DNA of 64,000 nucleotides from Oidiodendron maius Zn (lineage: Eukaryota; Ascomycota; Leotiomycetes; Myxotrichaceae). The translations under genes were made by a program, and so were the position numbers. The DNA is taken from the NCBI GenBank assembly GCA_000827325.1, contig KN832872.1:2046001-2110000 (forward strand). The letters are read 5' to 3'. Position 1 is the stretch's first letter; each line of letters opens with the position of its first letter. Below the pieces are notes generated by a model, which was given only the letters and a program-made list of their open reading frames with translations, was not told the origin of the DNA and made no database searches. Positions 1-11,972 of the stretch are shown piece by piece.

Positions 1-1501
1 CTGCTAGCTCTAGGTTAGCCTGGTCATTTGACAATATATCGGTGACTATAAGGGCCTTAATAGCTTCATCAATTAAGTCAAGATCATCCTTATCATCATC
101 TACACCCTTGTAGTCTACAATGTATTGCTTGGTATACTTGTTAAAGTGTTAGTTGAATCTGGCTTTAAACTTCCTTCTAGACTCTTCTCGCTCTTCCTTT
201 AAGTGGTTTGATGACCAGCAGCCTTCCTTATTATATACAAAGCAGCGCTTCTTCTTCTTCTGATCCTTATATCAGGACTGGTCCTTGTTGCGGAACGGTT
301 GAAAGGGACATTATAAATGATATTATCAATCTGTAAAGAACTGATTGGTCTCACTACCGCTATTTGACTTCTCCTAGGTTGTAATTAAGGACTGTAAATC
401 ATTAATAAGGCCTGCTAAGGTGTCTGAGGGTCTGAAGCATATATATTAACAGGCTAGCAGATCTTGATATATGTTGATAAGCTTGTTATAAAGAAACTTG
501 TCTGTATATAGGTCAGTATCCAGGCTATATTATAGATACTGAAGCTCCTTGATCAACAGGTGCAGACAGTCCTTAGTTGATTTGCCTGTATTCTTCTGTA
601 TTACAGTCTTCAATATAGTCAAGTTCCACTATCCTAACACTCTATACTTATATTCAGGGCCTTTAAAGTAATTGCATATAGAGTTGCAGATCTGGTTAAA
701 GGAGAGGTTGTATGTCTGAATAGCCCCTTTAATACTTGTATAGTAATAATCAAGTGCTAGGCTTTGTAGCATTGTTGGATAGGCCTTAGTCTTAATATTA
801 TCCGGTATATCAACTCTGCTACAGAGGTTATAGAAGATGACTAGCTTATAGTCAAAGTTATCGTTCTCACTACTGTATCTGCTCTTATCTGTATACATCT
901 TTGCTAGGTTTGCAAGCTCCTTACCAAACAACTAAGACTGCTCTCTGCTAGATAGCCGTACTAGTTCCTTACTGACTGACTGTATACGTTAGTAAGGATC
1001 TGGAAAATCGGAGGGGTCTAGAGGATCTGGCAGATCTGGTAGATCTGGATCTGGCACTGCAGTCCTGGTATATACAGAGCTAGCTGTATTGTTTTGACCA
1101 AGCATATAGTTAATCTGTACTAAATTGAAGCGTCCTGTAGTCCTGATATACTCCTTAATCTCTTGTATTGTCCACTCAGCTGGTTCCTCTTCTTATAACG
1201 TGTTATATAGAGACTTAGCAACTGTCTTGCACCTATCCTTTCTTACCTATATACCATTTGTCCGTAGTAATACACGGAGTTTTCGAATACCTGGTTGGTT
1301 GCAGTCCTTGAAAGTGGCTATAGAGAAGCCTTTGAAGTCTTCCTGGTATAGCTCCTATAACTCATCATCCTAGAAGTTATAATAGATATATTCAGTGATC
1401 TTGAATATAATATAGTCATCAATATCCTTACTAGTAGCCTCTACACCGATTCCCTTTAGCCATCTCTCCCTCCCTGCCTTTATCTCCTTCATCTCACTCA
1501 T
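1..1501 (-). mobile_element. Degenerate Ty1/copia-type retrotransposon gag
   Basis: Read on the minus strand from an ATG at 1501, a Gag-like reading frame runs to the window edge with many TAG/TAA interruptions. The longest open piece (931-629) carries the sequence FDYKLVIFYNLCSRVDIPDN, which I recognise from fungal copia-like Gag proteins. Further on, near 290-190, is a zinc-knuckle-like stretch (RCFVYNKEGCW) followed by a charged helix. The base composition is strongly AT-biased and stops fall where Gln, Trp or Arg would be expected, as RIP produces. The element is inactive and continues beyond the left edge, so pol and the far LTR are not visible. Confidence 0.7.
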
Positions 1502-1529
1502 TCTCAATATCTTTTATATAATGGATGCA

Positions 1530-1613
1530 AATCAAGGGCCTTCGTATATTGAAAGGGGTTGATCCTTTAGATAACTAGTTGAATCAAGGGCCTTTATAAT
1601 AAAAGGGGTTGAT
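1530..1613. repeat. Two-copy direct repeat next to the gag start
   Basis: Two imperfect copies (1530-1563 and 1582-1613) share AATCAAGGGCCT at one end and AAAGGGGTTGAT at the other, with differing centres. They lie just upstream of the gag ATG, where an untranslated leader, primer-binding site or LTR end would be. I cannot define an LTR, because the partner copy is outside the window. Confidence 0.5.
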
Positions 1614-2660
1614 GTTGACTGATATCCTTTAGCAAGTAACGTCTAGCAGAAGCCTCCTAGGATGGGACTATTAGATATCACTTCTCTTCAAAGTAATACA
1701 AGCTCCTGATCTGTAATATCACTGATCAGTGTTTGTATCACTCCGGTAATACTGCATATGCAATATAGGGTCAAAAAGGTTGGTTGAATTAGTTGTTATT
1801 GTTCTAAAGGTAAGGCTACTGCCTTGCTATTAATATATTCGCTTTCCGGTGTATTGTTCACCCATTCCATATAAGTTGACCCGATCCGATTCGCCTTGGT
1901 TATACAGTTATATACTTGCAACTCGCTGACAAAAGGTATCCGCTGCTACAGCATGCCCCGCCACGCTAGATCGTCATTAATGCCTCACGCCGACAAAATC
2001 GACGGCACCGAGGCATCGCGGTGACCATACTTTTCATATATGCTCTTTTCAGTGCAGAGTATTTTATTAATACAGTAAATCATCTGTGACTACTCTAGGC
2101 TCAAAATGGAAGCCAGAACGTGGCGGGCTACCATGAGAAGTAACCTTTAATCTAGAAACATAGAGCGGAATCGATTCGGGGCTTTTTGAGGCCTAATAAC
2201 CTTGGTTTGACTATTGGCATAGACTCTGCTGAGGCTAGCCATTTGGCCATATTTGGATACACATCTGAACTTTAGGGTGAGGTGATATATGAAGTCTAGC
2301 GGGCAGCCTTTGGTCTACGTCTACCCGGGCTATAATACATGTACCTGGTGCTTATTATGTACATCTTTACGCGCATCTTCTGCTCGATCAGCTCACTAGA
2401 ATAACCTAGCAAGTTAAATGTACTAGATATTTCTCTTTTTTTTAGTCAAGTGAGCAAACATCTAGTATTATGATACATCACTGAGTACGCCTCGGCGTTT
2501 TCGTGCATGGGGGCTGTGAATGCCTCGTGATGACACTGAGTTACTAAGCAATTCGGGCACAGGCAGCAGAGGTGCGGTCTGCCAACGACTTTACTTTCTT
2601 CAGCCTCCAACCCAACTTTCTCGTCAATTGGTGACTTTTTTCCCCATTGTATTGATCAAC
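1614..2660. other. AT-rich spacer, no gene recognised
   Basis: The first part is probably the LTR or leader of the retroelement relic. The last few hundred bases are the promoter side of the CorA-like gene. I see no convincing coding region, RNA gene or inverted repeat. Confidence 0.4.
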
Positions 2661-4601
2661 ATGTCAGTAAAGAATGGTGCTACTACCATACAAGCGGAAG
2701 AGAATACTGTGAAAGAGCACACGACCCCCAATGTTAACGAGGCTGTGACCTTCTCCAATGTCCATCTACATTACGTTGCAGGCGATCCCTATTATATCGG
2801 AGACGCATACGATAAGACACCGCTTAATATATCACAGGAATGGGAAATTGACACGTGCGGTCTTGCATTTCCTCATATTCTCTCCCTGTGTTCCAATCGA
2901 TTGCTTTGTTATTTACGCCACTGCTCTTTGAATTCTAGTCTTGTCCTCGTGCTTGCGCTTGCGCTCCTAAAGTTTCTAGTGCTAATCCAAATGCTAGTTC
3001 AAAATTTCCTTACTTGGCTCACATCAAGGCCAACTCCACGGCATGGCCACAGTTGAGGTATCTATCGGACTTTATGGAAGTCAGCACGACCCCTCTAAGA
3101 TGGAAATTTCTTCGCGGTAACGAATCGGAGAGGCGTGAGCGTTCTTGTAGAACGAAAGTCACAATCTTGAATTTCCCTTCCTCTGGGAGACCGACTCGTA
3201 AAGACATCACGAACGCGGATGAATTAGAAACCTCGCTGCGCGAGAAATCTAGTGGGAGGGCTGCCCGAATGATCGTCGTAGAGGATCTCTCCCGTCAAGT
3301 CATTGAAATTCTGGGTGCGACATTTGACATAGATCCAGCTTTCTTCCGACAGCAAATAAATGACTATTCGTGGTATAACATAAGGGATCGGTGGATGGAA
3401 CCTCCAAATCTGAAATCAGCTTTAAGGAACCAGAATTGGGCACGTGTGCGGTTCGTTAGACCCCGATATTTTAGGACCAACGAGTCGTTCCAGAGTGCCC
3501 GGGAGGAATCAAATACATTCAACGTAATGAGGCGACTCGACGATGACCAGAATCAATGGACTGTCCTGGATGGTGAAGCTATAGTTGCCTTGATGAGAAC
3601 AAGAAGCTTGCTCTGGGTTAACACAGACTATGGCGAAGACCACGAAACCATTGGTATGTCATGCTTTACTCACGCCCAGGTATTTATCACTGACAAGTCT
3701 CTTTACCACAGGTATCGTCCTCGTTGACCCCACAATTAAAGAGGGCCACACGCTCTGGTATGGATATCAAAATTGGGCTCGTACCCCTAGCATGTATCGA
3801 TCGACACCGTCTCCGACTAGCCCACCTCGTACCTCTCTGTTTGAAGATGTAGTGTATTGGGCTACGACATACCCATGGTTTTCCTCATCTGAAATTGGCG
3901 ACCTCACCGCGATTGGACAAGCTTTGACCTATCCAATCTTATACCTCGCATGTGCGGAATGGGGTATTATGTGCGAGTATATTAAAGCCCGGTTGGGCCA
4001 AATTGAATGGGAGCTTGGATTCCCCGAGCAGTTTCATTCTAGCAAGGAGAAGGATGTCATAAGCCTGTCAGTAAAACGACTGCACACTTGGCGGCGATTG
4101 ATAGCGCTCTACCGAGATATGATATTCGAAACGGTTAATGATTCTATACCCATGTTATCCAGGCTAACAAGCCCAAAAAATGGTCCTTCCAGTGATAGGG
4201 ACACTAGTTCTCGGACCCGTAGCCCATACGATCAAATCACAGATGGTGACATCATCTTGGACTTCGAGGGCGTATCAAGGCAGATGAAAGATCTCCAAGA
4301 CCGCACCGATCGCCTAACTTCAGTTCTTATGGCCGCAATCTCGATCCAGGACTCCCGTCGTGGGCTTCAGGAGAATCAGAACGTTGCTCGCTTGACCTGG
4401 CTCGCCACCGTATTCATTCCTTTGACGTTTGTTGCTGGATTATTCAGTATGCAACAAGACATTCAATCTCTGAAGCATACTTTTGGGTGGTACTTTGCCG
4501 CAGCAGTGCCTATAACGGCTGTGGCGCTAGCCGTAGCTATGAATATAAACATTCTGCCACTGCTGCCGAGGGGAAGAAGCAGCCAGGGCAGAGGCCAATA
4601 G
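2661..4601 (+). CDS. CorA-like Mg2+ transporter-type membrane protein
   Basis: A fungal CorA-like protein, probably a plasma- or organelle-membrane cation channel. A clean intron (3654-3711; donor GTATGT, CACTGAC branch, CACAG acceptor) joins ...DDHETIG to IVLVDPTIKEG in frame. The C-terminus has two transmembrane helices: one around WLATVFIPLTFVAGLF, the other WYFAAAVPITAVALAV. The GMN signature that follows helix 1 in true CorA is replaced by GLFSM, as is common in fungal CorA-like paralogues, so Mg2+ selectivity is not assured. The 5' structure is uncertain: an upstream open frame with ATG at 2661 must be joined to the frame open from about 2939, but I found no single convincing donor. Exon 1 or the start may therefore be wrong. 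Confidence 0.65.
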
Positions 4602-5740
4602 AAATGTGTTGAGATTTGTAAGACAAGGATCTATATTTTTCGGCCAGCAAAGAATTATAGGCATTTAGTTCATAGAAGATATATCGTTGTCCACGTCTGG
4701 GACGCAACTTGGGTAATATGAGGTTGTCCCTTGGTATCATCGACGATGTTGAAGAATAGGACTGCGGTATATTTCGCGAGAAAAGACTGGTACAATGTCG
4801 GCAGAGCAAAAGGGTTCCAAGTACTTCTCACAGGTTGTCGGATTAGGAAATCCCCATGGCTAGAATTATGAATGTCTGGTTGGCATAATATTAGCTTCGT
4901 TATGGAGCCTGCTACTTCGTATGCCAATTTGTGATTCCCATGAACTGGCAGAATTGGCCTACAGTAACACGACGGCGCAAAATAAAGAGTATTTCATATT
5001 AACGAGTAACTAACTCCCATTTTCTCCCAGTAACACCTATTTAGAGAATAAAGTGACATGAGGATGCGAGTGACAAAGCGCGACGCTATTTTCTGATTTT
5101 GTTTTGGACGACTTCACGTCTAATGTTCTATTGCTCCAAGCACGATGTGACATACTTTTCAGAGGTGATACGAAGTATTTCTGCACATGGTGGCTATTCC
5201 TCTACAACGACACTTAAACTGATTGTATATAAAATTGTCATTACCCTTCATGATACAGTCGCTAACGAAATCGGTTTCCCCTCTCACTCACTTTGAAAGT
5301 TTCAGCTCTGCTCGCTAGACAGGGATGCCTATGAGCACCTTACCAAAAATACCCTTCTTGAGCCATTCCGTACCCGCACATGCTCCTGCTATTCCTTACT
5401 CATATAGCTCACATTGTACTATATATCTTAGTTTACAAGCACACAACGTAATTACTATCTACTTCGTAGAAGGTCGTGAAAAAATCAAGTAGCTAAAAGA
5501 GTAAAGTGAAGCTTCTAGAATATTGTAGGCTAAGTAATCAAATGTCTCAGAAATCACCTCATTGATACATAAAGTTCACTTCCCCCAAGCCCCTCTCTAT
5601 CAAAGTTATTAAAATAATATAAAGTCTAAAGTTATAGCCTATCACCCTATAGAAGTCTTTTTACTCTAGCTATTTTAGTAAGCAATTACCGTTATAATTT
5701 CGAATTGGATTAGTTGTAAAAAGTAATAAAATGCGTCCTC
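4602..5740. other. AT-rich intergenic stretch
   Basis: Short ORFs here have no recognisable motif or sensible splice partners. AT content is high from about 5380 to 5735. Nothing else is supported. Confidence 0.4.
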
Positions 5741-5891
5741 CGTTGCTAGCTACTGAGGACCATCCGAGCCAGCGCCGTCTCTCAGATCTCGACCACCTGC
5801 TCGAGCAGCACGACCGCCTCCTTGACCTGCCCTTTCGCCTCCTACACTACAGCGAGTGGGTGCTGCAAGGCGAGCCGGCTCGGGTGGTCTG
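5741..5891 (-). pseudogene. Relic of a tetratricopeptide (TPR) repeat
   Basis: A GC-rich island inside AT-rich DNA. On the minus strand it reads DHPSRLALQHPLAVV, stop, EAKGQVKEAVVLLEQVVEI, stop, ETALARM. This is the HPSRLASQH...GQVKEAVELLEQVV pattern of TPR tails of fungal NLR proteins. The second stop (TGA) stands where CGA (Arg) is expected and the first (TAG) also fits C-to-T decay. It is only 156 bp beyond the stop of the intact NLR gene on the same strand, so it may be the tail of an earlier, longer or neighbouring NLR. Confidence 0.6.
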
Positions 5892-6046
5892 ACGCCAGCG
5901 TTGTCCCTTTGATTTTTAATCAGCATGTTTCTCAAGTAGTGCTCTCTCACCGAGTTTAGCTCTGATGTCCTAAATTCGAGGAAAGAACGTTAACTTCAGT
6001 ACTGCAAGTACTAGAGAAATATATATTTGTAAATAAAATACAACTG

Positions 6047-9000
6047 CTATCGGATTTCCGTATTTTGCGCCCCTGCACTTTGCCTTAATAGAGAGGAATA
6101 TCGTTGAGAGCATGCTATAGTTGTAGGATGATTAGAGCCGAGAACTTTATTATAGCCCGAAAGAGCTCTCTCATAGGAGCTAGCAGCCTCCTCGGAGTTA
6201 TCTTGGGCTTCTAATAGAGCTGCAAGACAGAAAACGCTCGTCAGCGTGTCAGGATGCATAGGGCCAAGCGCCGTCTCTCTCCCCGTCAGCGCCCGCCGGT
6301 TCATCGCCTCGGCCTCGTCGTACTTGCCCTGGTACTGGAGCACGAGAGCGAGGTTGCCCACACTCGTTAGCGTATTGGGGTGTATAGGGCCAAGCGCCGT
6401 CTCTCTCCCCGCCAGCGCCCGCCGGTTCATCGTCTCAGCCTCGTCGTACTTGCCCTGGTACTGGAGCACGCCAGCGAGGTTGCCCACACTCATCAGCGTG
6501 TCGGGATGCGTAGGGCCAAGCGCTGTCTCTCTCCCCGCCAGCGCCCGCCGGTTCATCGTCTCGGCCTCGTCGTACTTGCCCTGGTTCTGGAGCACGAGAC
6601 CTAATAGCTCAACACTGTTGAAAATTCGAGTATCATTGTCGTCAAGTAGCTGCTCACGGATGCGAAGAGACTCTTGGCTCTGTTCTATTGCAACACCATG
6701 GCGGCCCTGTAGCCAGCTATACCATGCCATATAATATAAGAGAGCTGCCTGTGTGAGATAGGAAGTATCCAAAGCAATTCCCGCCTTCAGCACCTCTTGA
6801 GCATGAGGCCACAGGGTCTCGCACGTGTCCCAATTGCTATATTCTCCAGTCGGAAATACCTTCGATACAAGCTCTACCGCCTGCTTTTGCCATCGCTCGA
6901 GCTCCTTATGCTTTCCGAGCCACTTTCGTGTAGCAAGCTGTACAAGTCGATGCATTTCGAACCTCGTGCCACCCTTTTCGATAGAGATAATAGAAAACTC
7001 CTCTAGAGGGTTTATTGCCGCTTCAAAGTCTAGAGCATTTGGATAGCCGGCACGGAGTAAGAAGTCTGGAATTCCTTGGCGATCAAGCATAGCCATGAGA
7101 GACAAAAGCTCCGCCGCCGATGGCCACTTGCCTTTGATCTGGTCAAACGAGATCTGCCATGTCCGAATGACCGAATTAGGTACCCCTGGATCACGCCGTA
7201 GGTCTCCTGAGTCCTCGTCTAGCAGTCGGCTTTGACTTACTTCGTCACCACGATACAGCATCAGGTATTTCGAGACTGTCATTCGTGTTGCTCGCGCACT
7301 GATATATGCCGCGGCTTGAGTAATGGCAAGTGGGAGGTAGTCGAGTTCCTTGACCAGCTCTACCCGCTCGGGGGCAGATGAGAGTCCATCAGGGATTTTT
7401 TTGTGCAGTAGCTGCTCGGCATCCTTTTGCGTCATCAGATCAACAGTAATCGCACTTGCGTATCCCGTGCTTAGCCATGACGCAACTTGTCGGTCTCGTG
7501 TCGTTATAAGGACTGATCCCGTCTCGGTCTGCGGTATATAGCTTGAGAGCGGACGAGATCGTTGCTCTACATCCTTGTGTAGCGCCGAAGAAAAGACGTC
7601 AATATTGTCGGAATTATCAAGGATCAGAAACCAGCGACCACTTTTTACATCACTCAGCCATCTGCACACAAGATCCAGAATATCAGTCTTTGGATTGTCC
7701 CATCCTGGTAGTGCCAATATCGCGGCAATAGATCCATAGCCTTGCTCAAATCTTTTAGCAGAACTGGCGTAGATCCAGAAGACCCAGATTTGGGGATCAT
7801 GCTTCCTCAGTCGATATGAGTATTCGATTGCAATTTGCGATTTCCTAGGCAGTTAGTATTTATGAGGTAAAGAAGCGAATTATGTGAGAATGCCCACCCT
7901 ACTCCACCAAGCCCTGTAAGGACAATGCGCATGTGAGACTGTCGCTGAGAGTACATTCGCTCCAACTCGTGGAGGATGTCTTCCCTTCCAACAAAATTCG
8001 GATCTTTAGCAAATGGCACGTTCGACAATGGTGTCTTCTGCCCGGTAGGTGCTAGAGCAGCTTTTAGCCGATCAGCCACAGCAGCCAAAGCTCCGTCTTC
8101 AACCATTCGTCGAATTTCAGGGAGCAATAACGCAAAGTTGGGATCATTCTCTCCACTAAACTTGTTTAGTCCACAATGGTCGGTATTGAGGAACATCGTC
8201 CGCTTTCCAACCAGACTGGCCGACTGTAAGCCCACGACCTATGCAGGCAATTAGATGAGAAAACATTGAAGTGCGGAGTATGAACAAACTTGTGATCTCA
8301 AAGGTCCGTAATTAGTCTCTAATGTCTCGTAGAAGCAAACAATATCCAAATCGCCATAGCTGCCCCAGAAGTCTATCGCTAGTGCATATAGATCCGAACA
8401 ACCTTTCTCTAACAACTTCAACATTGTTGGATCAAGACCTGAAATCTGGGCTAGCCACTTCCCAAAAGTCGCTATATTGCTTCCCTGGAAAGGGGCGCCG
8501 AGAAAAATAATGCCTGCTACCGAGAGGCGCAGGTCCGTAAAATATTGCTGATGGACAGCATTCACGAGTGCCTTCAATAATGAGCTGATTTATGATATCT
8601 ATGACTTGAAAGGGGTATACCTGCTGGATAACCAAGCTCCCAAGACTATGTCCAATAAGCACAATCGGTCTCTGGCGTTCCTAAAGGTATGATTTAGTGA
8701 CATATTAGCTAATCCAGCTCATGTGTAGACCAATTACATTTGCCTTCTGTCTATGCTGGGATACGATATTTAAGAACTGATTAGCGCACTCGCGCAGGCT
8801 AGTCTTGACGTTTGGATGTCGCCAGTCCGACTCGTAGCTATAGGTAGCAATCCGTGCATCCTCGCCCAGAGGCACAAGCAGGTCCCGCGGCCACATAACC
8901 TCTGTTAAGCCATCTTCCTCGCCTTTGCCTCGCCCTTTCTTGCCCTTCCAAAACTGTGCCCTGTCCCTGAATCTCTTGGATCTGTCGGCATCTGGGGAAG

Positions 9001-9201
9001 GCACCTTCTTTACCCATGTATAAAACGGGTGCGCGCCTAGACCTTGGACCGCGATAATGCTAAGTGAGGTCAGCAGGGTTTTGACTTGGTGGACTTCGAA
9101 GGCAGCTTAACTTACTCGACTACGGGCGCGGGCCCGGTAGCAGCTTCGCTCGACCAGATGTTTAGGCCGCTGGATTTGACCGTCTCTTTGGTGCATGGCA
9201 T
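6047..9201 (-). CDS. NLR-like protein: alpha/beta-hydrolase + NB-ARC + TPR
   Basis: Six exons on the minus strand: 9201-9116, 9059-8738, 8680-8621, 8571-8290, 8238-7898 and 7844-6047. They sum to 962 aa plus stop. The N-terminal hydrolase (SesB-like) shows VDIIAVQGLGAHPFYTWVKK around residue 30 and the nucleophile GHSLG (Ser148). The NB-ARC domain has FVGRED (332), the P-loop GLGGVGKS (359-366, completed only by splicing the last intron) and Walker B RWFLILDN (434-441). The C-terminus carries 42-residue TPRs of the form QGKYDEAE-MNRRAL-GRETALGP-HP-TL, almost identical to each other. By family knowledge such STAND proteins sense non-self through the repeats and signal through the N-terminal effector domain in the cytosol. 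No stops or frame breaks were found, so it looks functional. Confidence 0.88.
6213..6610 (-). repeat. 126-bp near-identical tandem TPR units
   Basis: Three full copies and partial flanks of a 126-bp (42-codon) unit inside the NLR gene. The copies differ at only a few codons (for example GPTHPDTL, GPIHPNTL, GPMHPDTL). Such high internal conservation is typical of repeat domains that vary copy number by recombination. Confidence 0.85.
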
Positions 9202-9317
9202 TGTTGTATCGTGCCTTGTATCGCTAAGCCAACTTTATAGCGCGTAAATAGTATGCCGGAAGGTAACGTGGGAGAGTACGTTTCCGCCGGGCGGCTACGC
9301 TCCGCCTCACCCTGTTG

Positions 9318-9352
9318 GAATGTCTAACTCAGTTACTGGTGGTTAGACATTC
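9318..9352. repeat. Short perfect inverted repeat
   Basis: GAATGTCTAAC (9318-9328) is matched by GTTAGACATTC (9342-9352), an 11-bp stem with a 13-nt loop. It lies between the NLR start and the left end of the Tc1/mariner element. It could be a residue of another small transposon or a chance hairpin. Confidence 0.5.
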
Positions 9353-9380
9353 GGGTGCTTAGTAATACGATTATGTCATT

Positions 9381-10814
9381 CACCAGGGGGTGACAGAATT
9401 ACCGCCCCACCATAATAATACCTGAATTCATGAATCCATAAAATAAACAACCACTTTAACCACCACCATGGCACCCACCATGCGCTCTGTTTGTCGCAAA
9501 ACCCCTCCTCCTTATGAACCTAATGCGACTGAAGCTGACACTATCAAGAAAACGCGTTTTTTTGATGCATTTGATGAGCGATACGGTACTGAATCAATTA
9601 GGTCGATTGCAGCCTTATTCTCAATTGACCACCGCACTGTATACCGATAGCTACAACAACAAGATATCCTAGGCTCTCCTGCATATCGCTAAAGTTGCAA
9701 GAGGTCTTTACGTCTAGGACGGAAGCCAATATTGTTAGAAGAGACATGTAAAATGCTTGTTTCGCCATCAAGAAATCCTGTCCGAGATTAGCTCTTTGAA
9801 GCTTAAATTGAACACTATAACCTAAACGTATCGATATATATACTTTAACGAGCTTTAAAGAGAGATACAAACAATAGTCAACGATACAAGCAAGCTTATA
9901 TTCAGAAGAAACTATCTAAGAAAAATCGAGAGTTACAGGTTAGTTACAGATAAGAGTATCAAGATAAGTCAATTGATGATTTCTGGCAATATCTCTTCTT
10001 TACAGACAAGGTATATATTAACCCTACTTCTAATAGTCAAGGATATATTCTCTAAGAACAAGGTATACAATATAATACTGAGAATATACAAGAAAGAGGT
10101 GAGAAAAAGGGTGTCCGTTTATATATTGCTGGATAGATTAATTAGTATACAAAAGCCGAGAAGCTAGAGTTCTATAATGATAAGAATGACTATATATAGT
10201 ATCTATAAAGACCTCCTAAACCTAGGAAGACAATATACAAGTTACAAGCCGATTATGATATACATATTCTAGAATGGCAAAGCCTCCTTACCTTATGCCA
10301 AAGAGGTTAAACTAAAAGGTAATACAATGTCTTAAAAATACTATATAGAGCGTTTATTGCCTGTATACATTAAGGCTATAAATAGTGCACGTCTAGAGCA
10401 TACCGAAAACTGGTATTTACAGGAGGATAATGACCCTTCTTATAGATCAAGGAAAGAGGGTCTAGCATAACGCCTTAAAAGGGACTCCTGGATTAATACT
10501 CTCTTATATCCTCTACAATCGCCAGATTTGAATCCAATAGAGGGTATTTAGAACATTCTAAAGCAAAGGATATATCATTATATATAAAGATCAATTAAGG
10601 AGCTAAAAGAGGTAATTTAGTATAAGTGGAGTAGAATTACTATAGAAGAAGTCTGTGCGTGCATTTCAGAGATGCCTGGACGATATAAATCACTAGTTAA
10701 AAGTGGTGGAGGGCCTATTAGGAGTAATTTGTAGTGATGTAGAGTTGATAATTGAGCATTTTGACCCTTTTCAGCATTATTATGGTGGGGCGGTAATTCT
10801 GTCACCCCCTGGTG
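9381..10814 (+). mobile_element. RIP-degraded Tc1/mariner-type DNA transposon
   Basis: Terminal inverted repeats of 39 bp match exactly: 9381-9419 begins CACCAGGGGGTGACAGAATT, and 10776-10814 is its reverse complement. The flanking bases are ATT on both sides (9378-9380, 10815-10817); a TA duplication would be usual for this superfamily, so the exact boundary may be off. Inside, a transposase frame starts with ATG at 9468 (MAPTMRSVCRKTPPPYEPNA). With many stops it shows FFTDK, LQEDNDPSY and QSPDLNPIEG, the catalytic blocks of a Tc1-like DDE/D transposase, and ends near EMPGRYKSLVKSGG. The interior is AT-rich and non-autonomous. Confidence 0.85.
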
Positions 10815-11042
10815 ATTGGCGAGATAAGCGAGAGCTGGATCATCGAAGCGGAGGCGAATGCTGGAATGTCTTGAACCCTTCGTCTACAGTATTAATTTAC
10901 ATTACAGCAGCGTCTGCTGCCACAAGTCCCATGTAAAGTCATCTCTAGTGCTCGTTCCTTACCAGTACCATTGGGCTCTGGAAATCAAGAGCGACAGCTG
11001 ACCTGATCACCTATCTGGTTGAGAGGGGGTATCTAGCTGTTC

Positions 11043-11972
11043 ATGAAAATCATCGCATATATAGCCGCGACTTCGCCGGAAATGGCCCAGCGAATCCTTC
11101 CCTTTACGCCAAATAGCGAAATTACCGACAATTCAATAATTGAGGACACCGACCTTATCAACGACACTGACGCCGAGGTTACCGCAACTCGGACGCGTTA
11201 TGTGGCAGAGTACTCCCAGTAGAAGCTCAACGACATCCACAGCCACCTATGGTTAGCGGGCAGTAAAGGGAACATCGGTTTCCTCCACCACCAAAACGTC
11301 CTCTGCCGGGAAGTTATCCTCTCTGAACGCTCCGACCTCCATCTTTTTTGGTTTGATCGCATCATCTACATCCAACCGCTGCCTATCAGCTTCCTCAGGC
11401 AAAGCTTTATCAATGCCGTCGTCCTTCCTGACGCCAACCTCTATAGCAATGTCCTCGGCTTTCTGTACTCCTACATGATGCTCATCCAGCATGCCTCCGA
11501 CCTCTCCCTTGCCCATGAGCTGGGCCTCGTTAGCAAAGAGGTCGAGTGGAAGTCATGGAGACAGTTTCACACTGCCTTCCTAGGTAACCTTTCATCCAGC
11601 CGAGTTCCAATAAACAAACGCTTCGAATACGGTGAGCTTCGACTCGCGCGCCTAAACTATATATATAGGTTCTCGTTCCGTGGCTTGAAGTATTTCACCA
11701 CGCATCGTGAGTACACAACATATTTACGAGAGTATACCGCAGCGGGCATTACACTCTTCGCGTTTGTAACGGTGGCGCTTACTGCAATGCAGGTGGTGGT
11801 TGGAATGAGTGGGGTTTCTCATGCGCTAATTGAAACATCGTATCGGTTTTCGATTGTAATTTTATTTATCGTGGCTGTTTTTAGCGCAGTGGTATTATTG
11901 ATCTTTGCTATTTTGTTTCTTTTTAATGCCATTTTGGCAATTAAAAATGCTTTTTCGCATAGCTTTGGGTAG
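11043..11972 (+). pseudogene. DUF6601-like membrane protein with an in-frame stop
   Basis: A frame of about 310 codons interrupted by one TAG at 11220-11222. Before the stop it reads MAQRILPFTPNSEITD...RTRYVAEYSQ; after it, KLNDIHSHLWLAG...CREVILSERSDLHLFWFDRI...VEWKSWRQFHTAFLG...YGELRLARLNYIYRF. Two hydrophobic helices follow near the C-terminus (FAFVTVALTAMQVVVG and VILFIVAVFSAVVLL). This order matches a fungal family of unknown function that I know as DUF6601. The stop stands where Gln, Arg or Lys is expected and fits a CAG-to-TAG change. If translation starts after the stop a shortened protein is possible; an unseen intron is less likely, because both sides share one frame. Confidence 0.65.

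Noticed and set aside
6246-6734. Plus-strand ORF of 162 codons
   Set aside because: It is the antisense shadow of the TPR repeats of the NLR gene.
10703-10936. Plus-strand ORF across the transposon right end
   Set aside because: Most of it is the terminal inverted repeat and the flank of the Tc1 element, not a gene.
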